From Fimenecus sp964527585 (GTDB lineage Bacteria > Bacillota > Clostridia > Oscillospirales > Acutalibacteraceae), in NCBI GenBank assembly GCA_964527585.1, contig CAZGPE010000003.1, positions 1 through 64,000 on the forward strand: a stretch of DNA of 64,000 nt, read 5' to 3'. Below are positions 43,007-52,328 of the stretch, piece by piece; within the stretch, counting starts at the first letter, position 1; every line of letters begins with the position of its first letter. The notes beneath the pieces were generated by a model, which was not told where the DNA came from, did no database searches, and worked only from the letters and a program-made list of their open reading frames with translations. A program made the position numbers and the translations under genes.

Positions 43007-44269
43007 ATGCAATTTTCTCAGATGAGCAAGCCCGAATTGGCTGCATCGTATAATGAATTGAAAAAAGAATACGAAGCATTGAAATCACAGGAACTGAAAC
43101 TCGATATGTCAAGAGGTAAACCGGCGGGAGACCAGTTGGATCTTTCAATGGATATGCTCAAAGAAGTTATCGGAGTATGTGATTGCAAAAACGAAAACGG
43201 ACTTGATTGCCGAAATTACGGTGTGCTTGACGGTATCCCGGAGTGTAAAAGACTTTTTGCCGAGATTTTAGAGGTTGAAAGTGATAATATTCTTCTCGGC
43301 GGTACATCAAGCCTTACTCTTATGTTTGACTATATCACTCAGTGTATGATAAGCGGAGCGGGTGATAAGCCGTGGAGTCAGCAGGGAGAAATTAAATTTA
43401 TTTGCAATGTTCCCGGATATGACAGACATTTCGGAATTTGCGAGTATTACGGAATAAAAATGATAAATGTTCCGATGCTTAATGACGGACCCGATGTTGA
43501 TAAAATTAAAGAACTTATTAAGGACAAGAGCGTAAAAGGAATGTTCTGTGTTCCGAAATATTCCAATCCTACGGGAATTACTTATTCCGATGAAAAAGTT
43601 CGTGCGTTAGCGGCGTTAAAACCCGCTGCAAAAGATTTCAGAGTAATTTGGGACAATGCTTATGTCGTTCATGATCTTTCATCAACTCCCGATCATCTTC
43701 TTAACATTTTCGAAGCGTGTAAAGAATACGGTACCGAAGATTATTTTGTTGAATTTACTTCAACTTCGAAAATCAGTTTCCCCGGCGGCGGTGTTTCCTG
43801 TATAGCCGCTTCCGAAAACAATATTAAGGCGATTAAAAAGAGATTTAATGCTCAACTTATCGGCCATGATAAACTCAATCAGCTCAGACACGCAAAGTTC
43901 TTCAAAAATGCCGACGGAATCAGAGCGCAGATGAAAAAGCATGCGGCACTTATCGAGCCTAAATTTAAGGTCGTTCTCGATGCTTTCGAAAGTGAACTTT
44001 CCGACGGACTCGCTTCATGGACTTGCCCCAACGGCGGATATTTCATCAGCCTTGATACGACGAATTGCAGCGCTAAGCGTGTAGGTGAACTTTGTAAATC
44101 ACTCGGCGTTGTGCTTACAAATGTCGGCGCAACTTATCCTTACGGAATCGACCCCGAAGACAAAAACATCAGAATCGCACCCACTTTCCCGACTGTTGCC
44201 GAGATGAAAAAAGCGGCTGAGGTGCTTTGCCTTTGCGTAAAACTTGCAACAATTGAGAATTTGATGTAA
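43007..44269 (+). CDS. PLP-dependent aminotransferase (AspT/Aminotran_MocR type)
   Basis: A 420-residue protein. The ATG at 43007 has GAGGTG seven bases upstream; an in-frame TTG at 42992 lies at the same site. The family pattern is LDMSRGKPAGDQLDLS near the N-terminus, the PLP-region YSNPTG, and the Schiff-base region FTSTSKISFPGGGVSC with the Lys. This group includes the aspartate aminotransferase of Corynebacterium glutamicum and is common in Clostridia. It most likely transfers the amino group of aspartate to 2-oxoglutarate. It is followed by ispD after 47 bases. Confidence 0.88.
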   Translation: MQFSQMSKPELAASYNELKKEYEALKSQELKLDMSRGKPAGDQLDLSMDMLKEVIGVCDCKNENGLDCRNYGVLDGIPECKRLFAEILEVESDNILLGGTSSLTLMFDYITQCMISGAGDKPWSQQGEIKFICNVPGYDRHFGICEYYGIKMINVPMLNDGPDVDKIKELIKDKSVKGMFCVPKYSNPTGITYSDEKVRALAALKPAAKDFRVIWDNAYVVHDLSSTPDHLLNIFEACKEYGTEDYFVEFTSTSKISFPGGGVSCIAASENNIKAIKKRFNAQLIGHDKLNQLRHAKFFKNADGIRAQMKKHAALIEPKFKVVLDAFESELSDGLASWTCPNGGYFISLDTTNCSAKRVGELCKSLGVVLTNVGATYPYGIDPEDKNIRIAPTFPTVAEMKKAAEVLCLCVKLATIENLM

Positions 44270-44316
44270 AATATCATTGTAAACGATAATTGTTCATATA
44301 ATTACACGGTGATACA

Positions 44317-45039
44317 ATGAATTTCTTAAAACAAAACAGTGAAACTTCCTGCGCTATGCCGTATGTTTCGGCAATTATAGTAGCGGCAGGCAATTCAACA
44401 AGAATGGGCGGCGTCAATAAGCAATTTTTGCTTATTGACGGCGTCCCTGTGCTTATTAGGACTTTACAGGCTTTTGAGGATTGCGGTGCGGTTAACGAAA
44501 TTGTGGTTGCCGCCCGTGAGGAAGATATTCCGAGAATGTTTTCTATGATTAAGGAATACGCTTTGACAAAAGTCGTTGACATTGTCAAAGGCGGAGCGAC
44601 CCGTCAGGAAAGTGTTTTTAATGCGATTAAACACACTTCTCCCATGAGCGAGTATTTTGCGATTCATGACGGCGCAAGACCTCTTGTAAGCGAAAAAATA
44701 ATCACAGATACGGTTAACGCCGCTTTTGAAACCGGAGCGGCGGCAACCGGAGTTCGTGTTAAAGATACGATTAAGGTAGTTGATGACAGCGGTGTAATAA
44801 CTTCGACTCCGGACAGGAATTATCTTTGGGCGGTGCACACGCCTCAGGTGTTTGAGAGAAAACTTTATTTGTCGGCAATGGAAAATGTTGAAAATTCCGC
44901 CGATTTTACCGATGACTGCCGTCTTGTCGAAGAATACGGAGTAAAAGTTAAAATGACAGAGGGCAGTTATGAAAATATAAAAATAACAACACCCGAAGAT
45001 ACTCTTATCGCACAGGCGGTTTTATCGGGAAGGGAGTGA
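44317..45039 (+). CDS. ispD: 2-C-methyl-D-erythritol 4-phosphate cytidylyltransferase
   Basis: A 240-residue protein. It has the nucleotide-binding SAIIVAAGNSTRMGG with a basic residue, KQFLLIDGVPVL, the HDGARPLV motif and a conserved TPQVF. IspD makes CDP-methylerythritol in the MEP route to isoprenoids. An N-terminal extension of about 16 residues precedes the first beta strand. The start has GGTGAT upstream. It is 6 bases before ispF, so the two form an operon that ends in a terminator. Confidence 0.96.
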   Translation: MNFLKQNSETSCAMPYVSAIIVAAGNSTRMGGVNKQFLLIDGVPVLIRTLQAFEDCGAVNEIVVAAREEDIPRMFSMIKEYALTKVVDIVKGGATRQESVFNAIKHTSPMSEYFAIHDGARPLVSEKIITDTVNAAFETGAAATGVRVKDTIKVVDDSGVITSTPDRNYLWAVHTPQVFERKLYLSAMENVENSADFTDDCRLVEEYGVKVKMTEGSYENIKITTPEDTLIAQAVLSGRE

Positions 45040-45045
45040 AATTAA

Positions 45046-45522
45046 ATGATGAGAATAGGCCACGGATATGATGTTCATAAACTTGTTTCGGGTAGGAAAC
45101 TTATACTCGGCGGTGTTGAAATCGAAAACGGCGGAGTCGGACTTTTGGGACATTCCGATGCCGATGTGCTTTTACACGCAATAAGCGATTCCCTTTTGGG
45201 CGCTGCCGCTTTGGGCGACATCGGAAAGCATTTCCCCGATACCGACGAGAGATATAAAGGCGCTGACAGTCTTGTTCTTTTGAAAAATGTCGGAGAACTC
45301 ATAAAAGAAAAAGGATATAATACAGTAAATATTGATGCGACTGTTCTCGCTCAGGCGCCAAAACTCGCACCGTTTATTTACCGGATGCGTAAAAATATTG
45401 CCGATGCTTTGGCGATTGATGTCGATTTTGTCAGCGTTAAAGCGACAACCGAAGAAGGTTTGGGCTTTACAGGAACTAAAGAGGGAATATCGGCACACTG
45501 TGTTTGTCTTATTGAAAAATAA
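45046..45522 (+). CDS. ispF: 2-C-methyl-D-erythritol 2,4-cyclodiphosphate synthase
   Basis: A 158-residue protein, the usual length. It has the zinc ligands in GHGYDVHKL and the motif LLGHSDADVLLHAISDSLLGAA, plus the C-terminal KATTEEGLGFTG. IspF cyclises CDP-methylerythritol 2-phosphate in the MEP pathway. GGGAG lies before the start. The other MEP genes are not adjacent. Confidence 0.98.
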   Translation: MMRIGHGYDVHKLVSGRKLILGGVEIENGGVGLLGHSDADVLLHAISDSLLGAAALGDIGKHFPDTDERYKGADSLVLLKNVGELIKEKGYNTVNIDATVLAQAPKLAPFIYRMRKNIADALAIDVDFVSVKATTEEGLGFTGTKEGISAHCVCLIEK

Positions 45523-45525
45523 GTG

Positions 45526-45554
45526 AAAGAGATGATGAAAATCATCTCTTTTTT
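45526..45554 (+). terminator. Terminator of ispD-ispF
   Basis: The arms AAAGAGATGAT and ATCATCTCTTT surround a GAAA loop, followed by TTTTTTC. Confidence 0.85.
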
Positions 45555-45565
45555 CTTTCTTGAGA

Positions 45566-45594
45566 TTGACTATGTTATCAACTTTTGGTATTAT
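45566..45594 (+). promoter_or_regulatory. Sigma-A promoter of the condensation-domain pair
   Basis: TTGACT at 45566-45571 and TATTAT at 45589-45594 are 17 bases apart, just after the ispF terminator. It defines a separate two-gene unit. Confidence 0.75.
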
Positions 45595-45624
45595 ATTTCT
45601 ATAATAAAAACAACGGAGGATAAG

Positions 45625-46422
45625 ATGGAAAAGTATTATGATTATTGCGACCATATCGAGAATACGCTAAGCGCTTTTTCCGATAATAAAACGAATTACA
45701 TCTTCAAAAAAAGAACACTTGACGAGATGGAAGTCCGTACCGGAGAAGTTATTAAAAGAGGATTGAAAGATAAAAAAGTTGCTCACGATTTAATTCTCGA
45801 TGAATATAATTCCGACAGAATATTAAGAGATTACAAACAGTATCTCGAAGTTCTTAAAGAAAAAAGAATGGTTAAACTTGTTCCGCTTGTTTCTCTGATT
45901 TGTGTGCTTGCGGCAGTGCTTGTTTATTTGTGCATAGGTTTTATTTTTGATGTTTGGCATCCGACTTGGCTTCTTATCGAGGGTACGGCAACTGCCGGCG
46001 TAATGGCAATAATGCTTACTGCCGTTACAGTGCTTCGTCGCCGCAAAAAATTCTATGCTTTAATGAGGGTTATCGTTGCGGGTTCGATAATGGTCGGAAC
46101 GCAGTTTTTGTTCCTGTTTATCAGAATACTTTTCGATAATGAAAACGCATATCTTATTTTCCTTTTTGCGCTCGCAATGATGTTTATCGGAGATTTAATT
46201 CTCGCAACCGTTACCAAACAGAGACTCGTATTTGTAAATTATCTTATAACAATACCCGTTGTGTTTATTTTCGCATTTGTTATTTTCGGGCTTGTTACTA
46301 AACTTTGGAGTATCGGAAGAATAATAATTATTGTCGGCTTTGTTTTGGATCTCGGGGTAATAGCCGCAATGATAATTCGCAATAAAAAACTTGCATATAA
46401 TCCTGAGGAGGACGACAGATGA
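45625..46422 (+). CDS. Membrane protein of unknown function, DUF6320-like, paired with an acyltransferase
   Basis: A 265-residue protein. The ATG at 45625 has CGGAGGA seven bases upstream; an earlier in-frame start would lie before the promoter. Residues 1-90 are soluble, charged and Tyr-rich, and six hydrophobic segments follow (from about residue 92 to 255). No catalytic motif is visible. The stop overlaps the condensation-domain gene by 4 bases. I recall small membrane proteins of this kind (DUF6320) beside condensation-type acyltransferases in Clostridia, but this match is not secure. It could export, anchor or present the product of the acyltransferase. Confidence 0.75.
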   Translation: MEKYYDYCDHIENTLSAFSDNKTNYIFKKRTLDEMEVRTGEVIKRGLKDKKVAHDLILDEYNSDRILRDYKQYLEVLKEKRMVKLVPLVSLICVLAAVLVYLCIGFIFDVWHPTWLLIEGTATAGVMAIMLTAVTVLRRRKKFYALMRVIVAGSIMVGTQFLFLFIRILFDNENAYLIFLFALAMMFIGDLILATVTKQRLVFVNYLITIPVVFIFAFVIFGLVTKLWSIGRIIIIVGFVLDLGVIAAMIIRNKKLAYNPEEDDR

Positions 46423-47699
46423 AGAAAAAATTAAATGCGGAACTTTGGGATAAAATGCATTATCTTTTCCGTGATTTCAATGACCGAATGGTTCATGTCG
46501 AATTGCATTATGATTTTGAAATAGATATTGAAGTGCTTAAAACCGTTCTTATTTGTTTCCTTGAAAAAGCACCGGTTCTTCACTCTTCGTTTGTCGATAA
46601 CAAGGTTAAACCTTACTGGAAAATCAACGATTACGATATAGACGAAGTGCTTCATGTTTCCCGTCCCGAAAATCTTGATGAAGCAATAAACGATTTTCTC
46701 ACTCAGTATATTCCGCCGGAAAATAAACTTCAAATTCAGGTTGCGGTATTTTTCAGCGAAGGCAAATCAGTGCTTTGTATAGTCGAAAACCATATGTGTA
46801 TGGACGGCGGAGACTTTAAGTATTTTATGAAAGCGCTTTGTAAGAACTATAACGATTATCTCGAAAACAAGATAAGTCCGATTGATTTGAAGTCGGGTTC
46901 CCGTTCTTTTGAGGAAGTTTACAGCGATTTTTCAAGTACCGAAAAGAAAATGGCTGAAAATCTTTATAAAAATGTTTGCGCAAAAGATGACCACAAATTC
47001 CCTCTTACTCCCGACAGTATCAGGGACCGCTCTTTTATCGCCCGCAGGAAATTCGACAAAGAAAAGTTTTCCCGCTTAAGAGCATCTGGTAAAAATCTCG
47101 GCGCTACGGTTAACGATATGCTTGTTGCCGCTTATTTTTACAGCCTTTACGAGCTTGCCGGATTTAAGCGTGATGAAAGCGTTACGATTTCGTGTGCGAT
47201 TGACTTGCGCCGTCATATGAAAGATACAAGCGAAACCGGAATCACAAATCAAACCGCATTTATGCAGTGTAATATCAGCGAGTTGGGAGAAGACATATTC
47301 CAAACTCTCGAATATACCAAACAAAGTGTCAGCAAGTTCAAAAACGATAAGTTTATGGGACTTTACGGCTTACCTCTTTTGAAACTCGGATACAGCATAA
47401 TGCCGCAAATGGCTTCCGAAGAAGTTATCAAAGTCGGATATTCAAATCCGCTTATCGCAATGAGTAATATAGGTGTTCTTGAGACGGATAAACTTTCTTT
47501 GGACGGTCATCCGCCGATCGACGGATTTATGACGGGCGCTGTTAAATATAAGCCTTATGTACTTTTGTCCGCAACATCTATCAATTCGGAACTTACACTT
47601 TCGATGTGTGTTCGTGGTAACGAAGAAGATGAAAAGACAGTCGAAAGATTTTTCGACCTTATGGAAGAAAATATCGAAACTCTTTCATCGAAAGCATAA
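46419..47699 (+). CDS. Condensation-domain superfamily acyltransferase
   Basis: A 426-residue protein of the BAHD/NRPS-condensation fold. The active-site motif HxxxDG appears as NHMCMDGGD (positions of HHxxxDG, the first His replaced by Asn), near residue 127. A second-half pattern (AIDLRRHM, NQTAFMQ) matches the channel side of PapA5 or alcohol-acetyltransferase-like members. Such enzymes transfer acyl groups to hydroxyl or amine acceptors in lipids, polyketides or peptides. No NRPS carrier, adenylation or PKS gene is present. It forms a coupled pair with the upstream membrane protein. The substrate is unknown; a membrane lipid or glycolipid is possible. Confidence 0.82.
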   Translation: MKKKLNAELWDKMHYLFRDFNDRMVHVELHYDFEIDIEVLKTVLICFLEKAPVLHSSFVDNKVKPYWKINDYDIDEVLHVSRPENLDEAINDFLTQYIPPENKLQIQVAVFFSEGKSVLCIVENHMCMDGGDFKYFMKALCKNYNDYLENKISPIDLKSGSRSFEEVYSDFSSTEKKMAENLYKNVCAKDDHKFPLTPDSIRDRSFIARRKFDKEKFSRLRASGKNLGATVNDMLVAAYFYSLYELAGFKRDESVTISCAIDLRRHMKDTSETGITNQTAFMQCNISELGEDIFQTLEYTKQSVSKFKNDKFMGLYGLPLLKLGYSIMPQMASEEVIKVGYSNPLIAMSNIGVLETDKLSLDGHPPIDGFMTGAVKYKPYVLLSATSINSELTLSMCVRGNEEDEKTVERFFDLMEENIETLSSKA

Positions 47700-47702
47700 A
47701 AT

Positions 47703-47762
47703 TATTAAACAGGCGACCGACAAGTGTTTTATTAAACGCTTTAAGTTGCCTGCTTTTTTATA
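47703..47762 (+). terminator. Compound hairpin terminator of the condensation-domain pair
   Basis: The outer arms AACAGGC and GCCTGCTT enclose an inner stem AAGTGTTT/AAACGCTT, and a T run follows. The ribosome site of the LysR gene comes soon after. Confidence 0.6.
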
Positions 47763-47788
47763 TTTTGTACTGTGAAGGGAACAGATTG

Positions 47789-48718
47789 ATGAATATACTT
47801 CATATCAGATATGCCGTTGAAGTTGCAAAATACGGTTCGATAAACAAAGCAAGTGAAAAACTCCTTATCGCCCAGCCGAATCTCAGCCGTTCGATAAAAG
47901 AACTCGAAGCGGAATTGGGAATAACGATTTTTGACAGAAGTTCAAAAGGTATGGTTTTAACCGTTGAAGGCGAGCGTTTTATAGGATATGCGAAAAATAT
48001 ATTAAAACAAATCGACGATGTCGAAAAACTATATAAAGAAAATGCCGGTGTCGAACGCAAAAATTTTTCCGTTTCCGTTCCGAGAGCAACATATATTTCG
48101 GATGCTTTTGCCGCATTTTCGAAAATGATAGGCGATAAACCCGTAGATGTTTTTTACAAAGAGACAAATTCTTCGAGAACGATAACAAATGTTGTTTCCG
48201 ATAATTATAAACTCGGTATTGTGCGTTATGCTCAGAATTACGAAAAGTATTTTACGGCTTTGTTTGAAGAGAAGAATTTGAAATACGAAGATATTTCGAA
48301 TTTTAATTATGTTCTTGTTATGAGTAAAAACAGCCCTCTCGCTGATTGCGAAGAAATACATTTCGAAGATTTAAGACCGTTTATCGAACTCGGCCACGCA
48401 GACCCTTATGTTCCGTCGCTTTCGCTTGCGGAAGTTAAAAAAGAAGAACTTCCGGATGATGTGGAGAGACGAATATTCGTTTTTGAACGGGCGAGTCAGT
48501 TTACCGTGCTTTCGAAAAACGAAGAGACATTTATGTGGGTATCTCCGATGCCCGAAGAGATACTTTGCCGCTACGGTTTGGTTCAAAAAATTTGTCCGGA
48601 CAATAAAAAAATATATAAAGATGTTTTGATTTATCATAAAAACTATAAGTTAACGGATCTTGATAAAAAATTCATCTCTCAAGTTCATATTGCAAAAGAA
48701 AAGCACATTGTATTATAA
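47789..48718 (+). CDS. LysR family transcriptional regulator
   Basis: A 309-residue protein. The N-terminal winged helix has YGSINKASEKLLIAQPNLSRSIKELEAELGITIFDRSSKGM, the classic LysR pattern. The C-terminal part forms the two-lobed effector domain. The start is the ATG at 47789 after GAAGGGA; an earlier in-frame ATG at 47765 has no site. The effector domain is not typical of a well-known subgroup. It precedes adhE in the same direction, so it may control that block, but the 48,700-48,864 region also carries a Rex operator. Confidence 0.88.
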   Translation: MNILHIRYAVEVAKYGSINKASEKLLIAQPNLSRSIKELEAELGITIFDRSSKGMVLTVEGERFIGYAKNILKQIDDVEKLYKENAGVERKNFSVSVPRATYISDAFAAFSKMIGDKPVDVFYKETNSSRTITNVVSDNYKLGIVRYAQNYEKYFTALFEEKNLKYEDISNFNYVLVMSKNSPLADCEEIHFEDLRPFIELGHADPYVPSLSLAEVKKEELPDDVERRIFVFERASQFTVLSKNEETFMWVSPMPEEILCRYGLVQKICPDNKKIYKDVLIYHKNYKLTDLDKKFISQVHIAKEKHIVL

Positions 48719-48765
48719 ACACGGTGCCGTCAATAATAAAAAGGTGTGAAATAAGTAAAATACAC

Positions 48766-48789
48766 CGTTATATCAAAAATGATATAACG
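48766..48789. repeat. Inverted repeat upstream of adhE
   Basis: CGTTATATC and GATATAACG are perfect 9-base arms around six bases. It is palindromic and could be a regulator operator or part of the LysR terminator region. It does not match the Rex consensus. Confidence 0.6.
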
Positions 48790-48806
48790 ATATACTTATT
48801 TAATTA

Positions 48807-48835
48807 TTCACAGGGACTCAATTCATTGTTAAAAT
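48807..48835 (+). promoter_or_regulatory. Candidate adhE promoter with the -10 inside the Rex operator
   Basis: TTCACA at 48807-48812 and TAAAAT at 48830-48835 are 17 bases apart. The -10 lies within the operator at 48824-48845. Confidence 0.55.
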
Positions 48836-48845
48836 ATTAACAATG
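48824..48845. promoter_or_regulatory. Rex operator of adhE
   Basis: CATTGTTAA-AATA-TTAACAATG is a perfect palindrome that contains TTGTTAA-N4-TTAACAA, the established Rex site. Rex releases DNA when NADH is high relative to NAD+, and adhE is a classic clostridial target. Confidence 0.85.
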
Positions 48846-48864
48846 AAATTTTGGAGGATTGACT

Positions 48865-51522
48865 ATGAGCACTAAAGAATACAAAATCGTAGACAGTGTT
48901 GAAGGACTCGAAGAGGCTATTGTCCGTGTAAGAGCGGCGCAAAAAGAGTATTCGACCTTTACACAGGAACAGGTTGATAAAATTTTCTTGGCAGCGGCTA
49001 CCGCAGCTAACCAGCAGAGAATTCCTCTTGCGAAGTTGGCTGTTGAAGAAACAGGTATGGGTGTTGTCGAAGATAAGGTTATCAAAAACCATTTTGCTTC
49101 CGAGTATATTTACAATGCATATAAAAACACAAAAACCTGCGGTGTTATCGAAGAGGATAAGGCTTACGGAATGAAAAAAATCGCCGAGCCGATCGGTCTT
49201 GTTGCTGCGGTTATTCCCACAACAAACCCCACATCTACCGCAATCTTTAAGACTCTTCTTGCTCTTAAGACAAGAAACGGTATTATTATCAGCCCTCATC
49301 CCAGAGCAAAAGGTTCAACAATCGCAGCTGCAAAGGTTGTTCTTGAAGCGGCCGTAAAAGCAGGTGCACCGGAAGGAATTATTTCTTGGATTGATGTTCC
49401 GAGCCTTGAAATGACCAATATGATTATGAAAGAGGCTGACATTATCCTTGCAACAGGCGGACCCGGAATGGTTAAAGCCGCTTATTCTTCGGGCAAGCCG
49501 GCTCTCGGTGTCGGTGCAGGTAACACTCCCGCAATTATCGACGATACAGCGGATATTCTTCTTGCCGTAAACTCGATTATTCACTCAAAAACATTTGATA
49601 ACGGTATGATTTGTGCTTCGGAGCAGTCTGTAATCGTACTTGATAAAGTATATAATGAAGTTAAGAAGGAATTTGCGGCAAGAGGATGTTATTTCCTTAA
49701 TGCCGACGAAACCGAAAAAGTAAGAAAGACAATTCTTATCAACGGCGCTCTTAACGCTAAAATTGTCGGGCAGAAAGCGGCTACAATCGCAGAACTTGCA
49801 GGCGTTACCGTTCCTGCCGGAACAAAAATTCTTATCGGTGAAGTTGAAAGCGTAGATCTTGCCGAAGAATTCGCACACGAAAAACTTTCTCCCGTTCTTG
49901 CTATGTATAGAGCAAAAGACATTCAGGACGCTTTCTCTAAGGCAGAAACACTTGTTGCCGACGGCGGATACGGTCATACTTCGTCAATTTATCTTGACGA
50001 AATTACTCAGAAAGACAAATTGGAAGAATTCGCATCCCGTATGAAAACTTGCCGAATTCTTGTAAATACACCTTCTTCTCAGGGTGGTATCGGTGATTTG
50101 TATAACTTCAAACTCGCACCTTCGCTTACTCTCGGCTGCGGTTCTTGGGGCGGTAACTCCGTAAGCGAAAATGTCGGAGTTAAACATCTTATCAATATCA
50201 AGACTGTTGCAGAAAGAAGGGAAAATATGCTTTGGTTCAGAGCTCCTGAAAAAGTATATCTCAAAAAGGGTTGTTTGCCCGTTGCTCTTGACGAACTTAA
50301 AACCGTTATGGGCAAGAAAAAAGCATTTATCGTAACCGACAGCTTCCTTTATAATAACGGTTATACAAAACCGATTACCGATAAACTCGATGAAATGGGA
50401 ATTCAGCATACAACTTTCTTCGAGGTTGCTCCCGATCCGACACTTGCTTGTGCTAAGAAGGGTGCCGAGCAAATGAAAGCATTCCAGCCGGATGTTATTA
50501 TCGCACTCGGCGGCGGTTCCGCAATGGACGCAGGAAAAATTATGTGGGTTCTTTACGAGCATCCCGAAGCTGACTTTATGGATATGGCAATGCGCTTCCA
50601 GGATATCCGTAAGCGTATTTACACTTTCCCGCATATGGGCGATAAAGCATATTTCGTAGCGATCCCGACTTCAGCGGGTACCGGTTCGGAAGTTACTCCT
50701 TTTGCAGTAATCACCGACGAAGAGACAGGCGTTAAATATCCGCTTGCCGACTATGAACTTCTTCCCAAAATGGCTATTATCGACGCAGATTTCCATATGT
50801 CCGCACCTAAGGGACTTACTTCTGCATCAGGTATTGACGCTGTAACACACGCACTTGAGGCTTATGCTTCGATTATGGCAACCGATTATACAGACGGCCT
50901 TGCTCTTAAAGCTCTCAAGATTATTTTCGAATATCTTCCCAGAGCATACGATAACGGTCCTAACGATCCCGAAGCCCGTGAAAAGATGGCTAATGCCGCA
51001 ACAATGGCAGGTATGGCATTTGCCAACGCCTTCCTCGGTGTATGTCATTCAATGGCTCATAAACTCGGTGCGTTCCACCATATCCCTCACGGTGTTGCAA
51101 ATGCACTTATGATTGATGAGGTTCTTCGTTTTAATGCTGCCGAAGCACCCACAAAGATGGGTACTTTCTCTCAGTACGATCATCCTCATACTCTTGCAAG
51201 ATATGCTGAGGTTGCCGATTATCTCGGAATTAAGGGCAAAAACGATTCCGAAAAACTCGAAAATCTCATTAAGGCAATTGACGAACTTAAAGAAAGAGTC
51301 GGCATTAAACCCACAATCAAAGATTATGTTGCCGACGAAAAAGATTTCCTTGACCGTCTTGATGCTATGTGCGAGCAGGCGTTCGACGATCAGTGCACAG
51401 GTGCAAATCCGAGATATCCGTTGATCAGCGAAATTAAGCAGATGTATCTCAACGCATATTACGGAAAGACATTTGTCGAAACGGAAATGCCTGACGAGAA
51501 ACAGTTAAAAAGCAAAAAATAA
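48865..51522 (+). CDS. adhE: Bifunctional acetaldehyde-CoA/alcohol dehydrogenase
   Basis: An 885-residue fusion, the usual length. The N-terminal aldehyde dehydrogenase half has FDNGMICASEQS with the catalytic Cys. The C-terminal iron alcohol dehydrogenase half begins after about residue 450 and has GGGSAMDAGK, the metal ligand region HKLGAFHHIPHG, and a TSAGTGSEVTPFAV stretch. AdhE turns acetyl-CoA into ethanol using two NADH and reoxidises NADH in fermentation. The ATG at 48865 has GGAGG seven bases upstream. A Rex operator lies just before it. The next two genes follow closely and may be transcribed together. Confidence 0.98.
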   Translation: MSTKEYKIVDSVEGLEEAIVRVRAAQKEYSTFTQEQVDKIFLAAATAANQQRIPLAKLAVEETGMGVVEDKVIKNHFASEYIYNAYKNTKTCGVIEEDKAYGMKKIAEPIGLVAAVIPTTNPTSTAIFKTLLALKTRNGIIISPHPRAKGSTIAAAKVVLEAAVKAGAPEGIISWIDVPSLEMTNMIMKEADIILATGGPGMVKAAYSSGKPALGVGAGNTPAIIDDTADILLAVNSIIHSKTFDNGMICASEQSVIVLDKVYNEVKKEFAARGCYFLNADETEKVRKTILINGALNAKIVGQKAATIAELAGVTVPAGTKILIGEVESVDLAEEFAHEKLSPVLAMYRAKDIQDAFSKAETLVADGGYGHTSSIYLDEITQKDKLEEFASRMKTCRILVNTPSSQGGIGDLYNFKLAPSLTLGCGSWGGNSVSENVGVKHLINIKTVAERRENMLWFRAPEKVYLKKGCLPVALDELKTVMGKKKAFIVTDSFLYNNGYTKPITDKLDEMGIQHTTFFEVAPDPTLACAKKGAEQMKAFQPDVIIALGGGSAMDAGKIMWVLYEHPEADFMDMAMRFQDIRKRIYTFPHMGDKAYFVAIPTSAGTGSEVTPFAVITDEETGVKYPLADYELLPKMAIIDADFHMSAPKGLTSASGIDAVTHALEAYASIMATDYTDGLALKALKIIFEYLPRAYDNGPNDPEAREKMANAATMAGMAFANAFLGVCHSMAHKLGAFHHIPHGVANALMIDEVLRFNAAEAPTKMGTFSQYDHPHTLARYAEVADYLGIKGKNDSEKLENLIKAIDELKERVGIKPTIKDYVADEKDFLDRLDAMCEQAFDDQCTGANPRYPLISEIKQMYLNAYYGKTFVETEMPDEKQLKSKK

Positions 51523-51548
51523 ACTTTGAATTTACGGAGGTTTGTTTT

Positions 51549-52298
51549 ATGAAATTAGATAATGTTATCGCAACAAGAAAAGCAAAAAAGGTTTACAGAG
51601 ACGGGGATAAGTGCATAAAAGTCTTTGATAAGGATTATTCAAAGGCCGATGTTCTTAACGAAGCTCTTAACCAGGCAAGAATCGAAGAAACGGGACTTAA
51701 TATTCCGAAAATCTTCGAGGTTACGACAATTGACGGAAAATGGGCAATTGTTTCCGAGTTTATCGAAGGTGAAACTTTGGCTGAACTTATGGAAAAAAAT
51801 CCCGATAAAAAAGATGAGTATCTCAATACGCTTGTTGATGTTCAACTTGAAATTCAGTCAAAGACCTGTCCTTTGCTTAATAAGTTAAAGGATAAAATGA
51901 ACTCAAAAATATCTCAGGCTGATCTTGATGCAACTACAAGATACGAACTTCATACCCGACTTGAAGGTATGCCCAAGCATAAAAAAGTATGCCACGGGGA
52001 TCTTAATCCTTCAAATATTGTTGTTACGGAAAACGGCGAATGTTATGTAATCGACTGGTCTCACGCAACACAGGGTAACGCTTCTGCGGATGCGGCAAGA
52101 ACTTATCTTCTTTTCTGCCTTAAAGGTGAAGAAGAAACCGCTAAAAAGTATCTTGATATTTTCTGCAAAAAGAGTGATACGGCAAAACAGTATGTTGAAA
52201 AATGGCTTCCCATCGTAGCGGCTTCTCAATCTGTTAAAGGCAACGAAGAAGAGCGTAAACTCTTACTCAGTTGGACCGATGTTGTTGAATACGAATAA
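51549..52298 (+). CDS. APH-like kinase (phosphotransferase family)
   Basis: A 249-residue protein with the kinase-like fold: a Lys in CIKVF, the Glu of the following helix, the catalytic loop CHGDLNPSNIVV and the metal-binding IDWSHA. This core is shared by aminoglycoside and choline kinases. The length is short and no antibiotic-resistance hallmark is seen, so a small-molecule or choline-type kinase is more likely. A GGAGGT site precedes the start. It lies between adhE (26 bases) and the hydrogenase gene (30 bases) without a terminator on either side, an unusual place for this family. Confidence 0.82.
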   Translation: MKLDNVIATRKAKKVYRDGDKCIKVFDKDYSKADVLNEALNQARIEETGLNIPKIFEVTTIDGKWAIVSEFIEGETLAELMEKNPDKKDEYLNTLVDVQLEIQSKTCPLLNKLKDKMNSKISQADLDATTRYELHTRLEGMPKHKKVCHGDLNPSNIVVTENGECYVIDWSHATQGNASADAARTYLLFCLKGEEETAKKYLDIFCKKSDTAKQYVEKWLPIVAASQSVKGNEEERKLLLSWTDVVEYE

Positions 52299-52328
52299 AC
52301 TTAACCTGTTGTTTAAGAAGGGATAAAT

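Noticed and set aside
49984..50634. A 216-codon frame on the - strand in adhE
   Set aside because: It is a shadow of a conserved gene with no supporting features.
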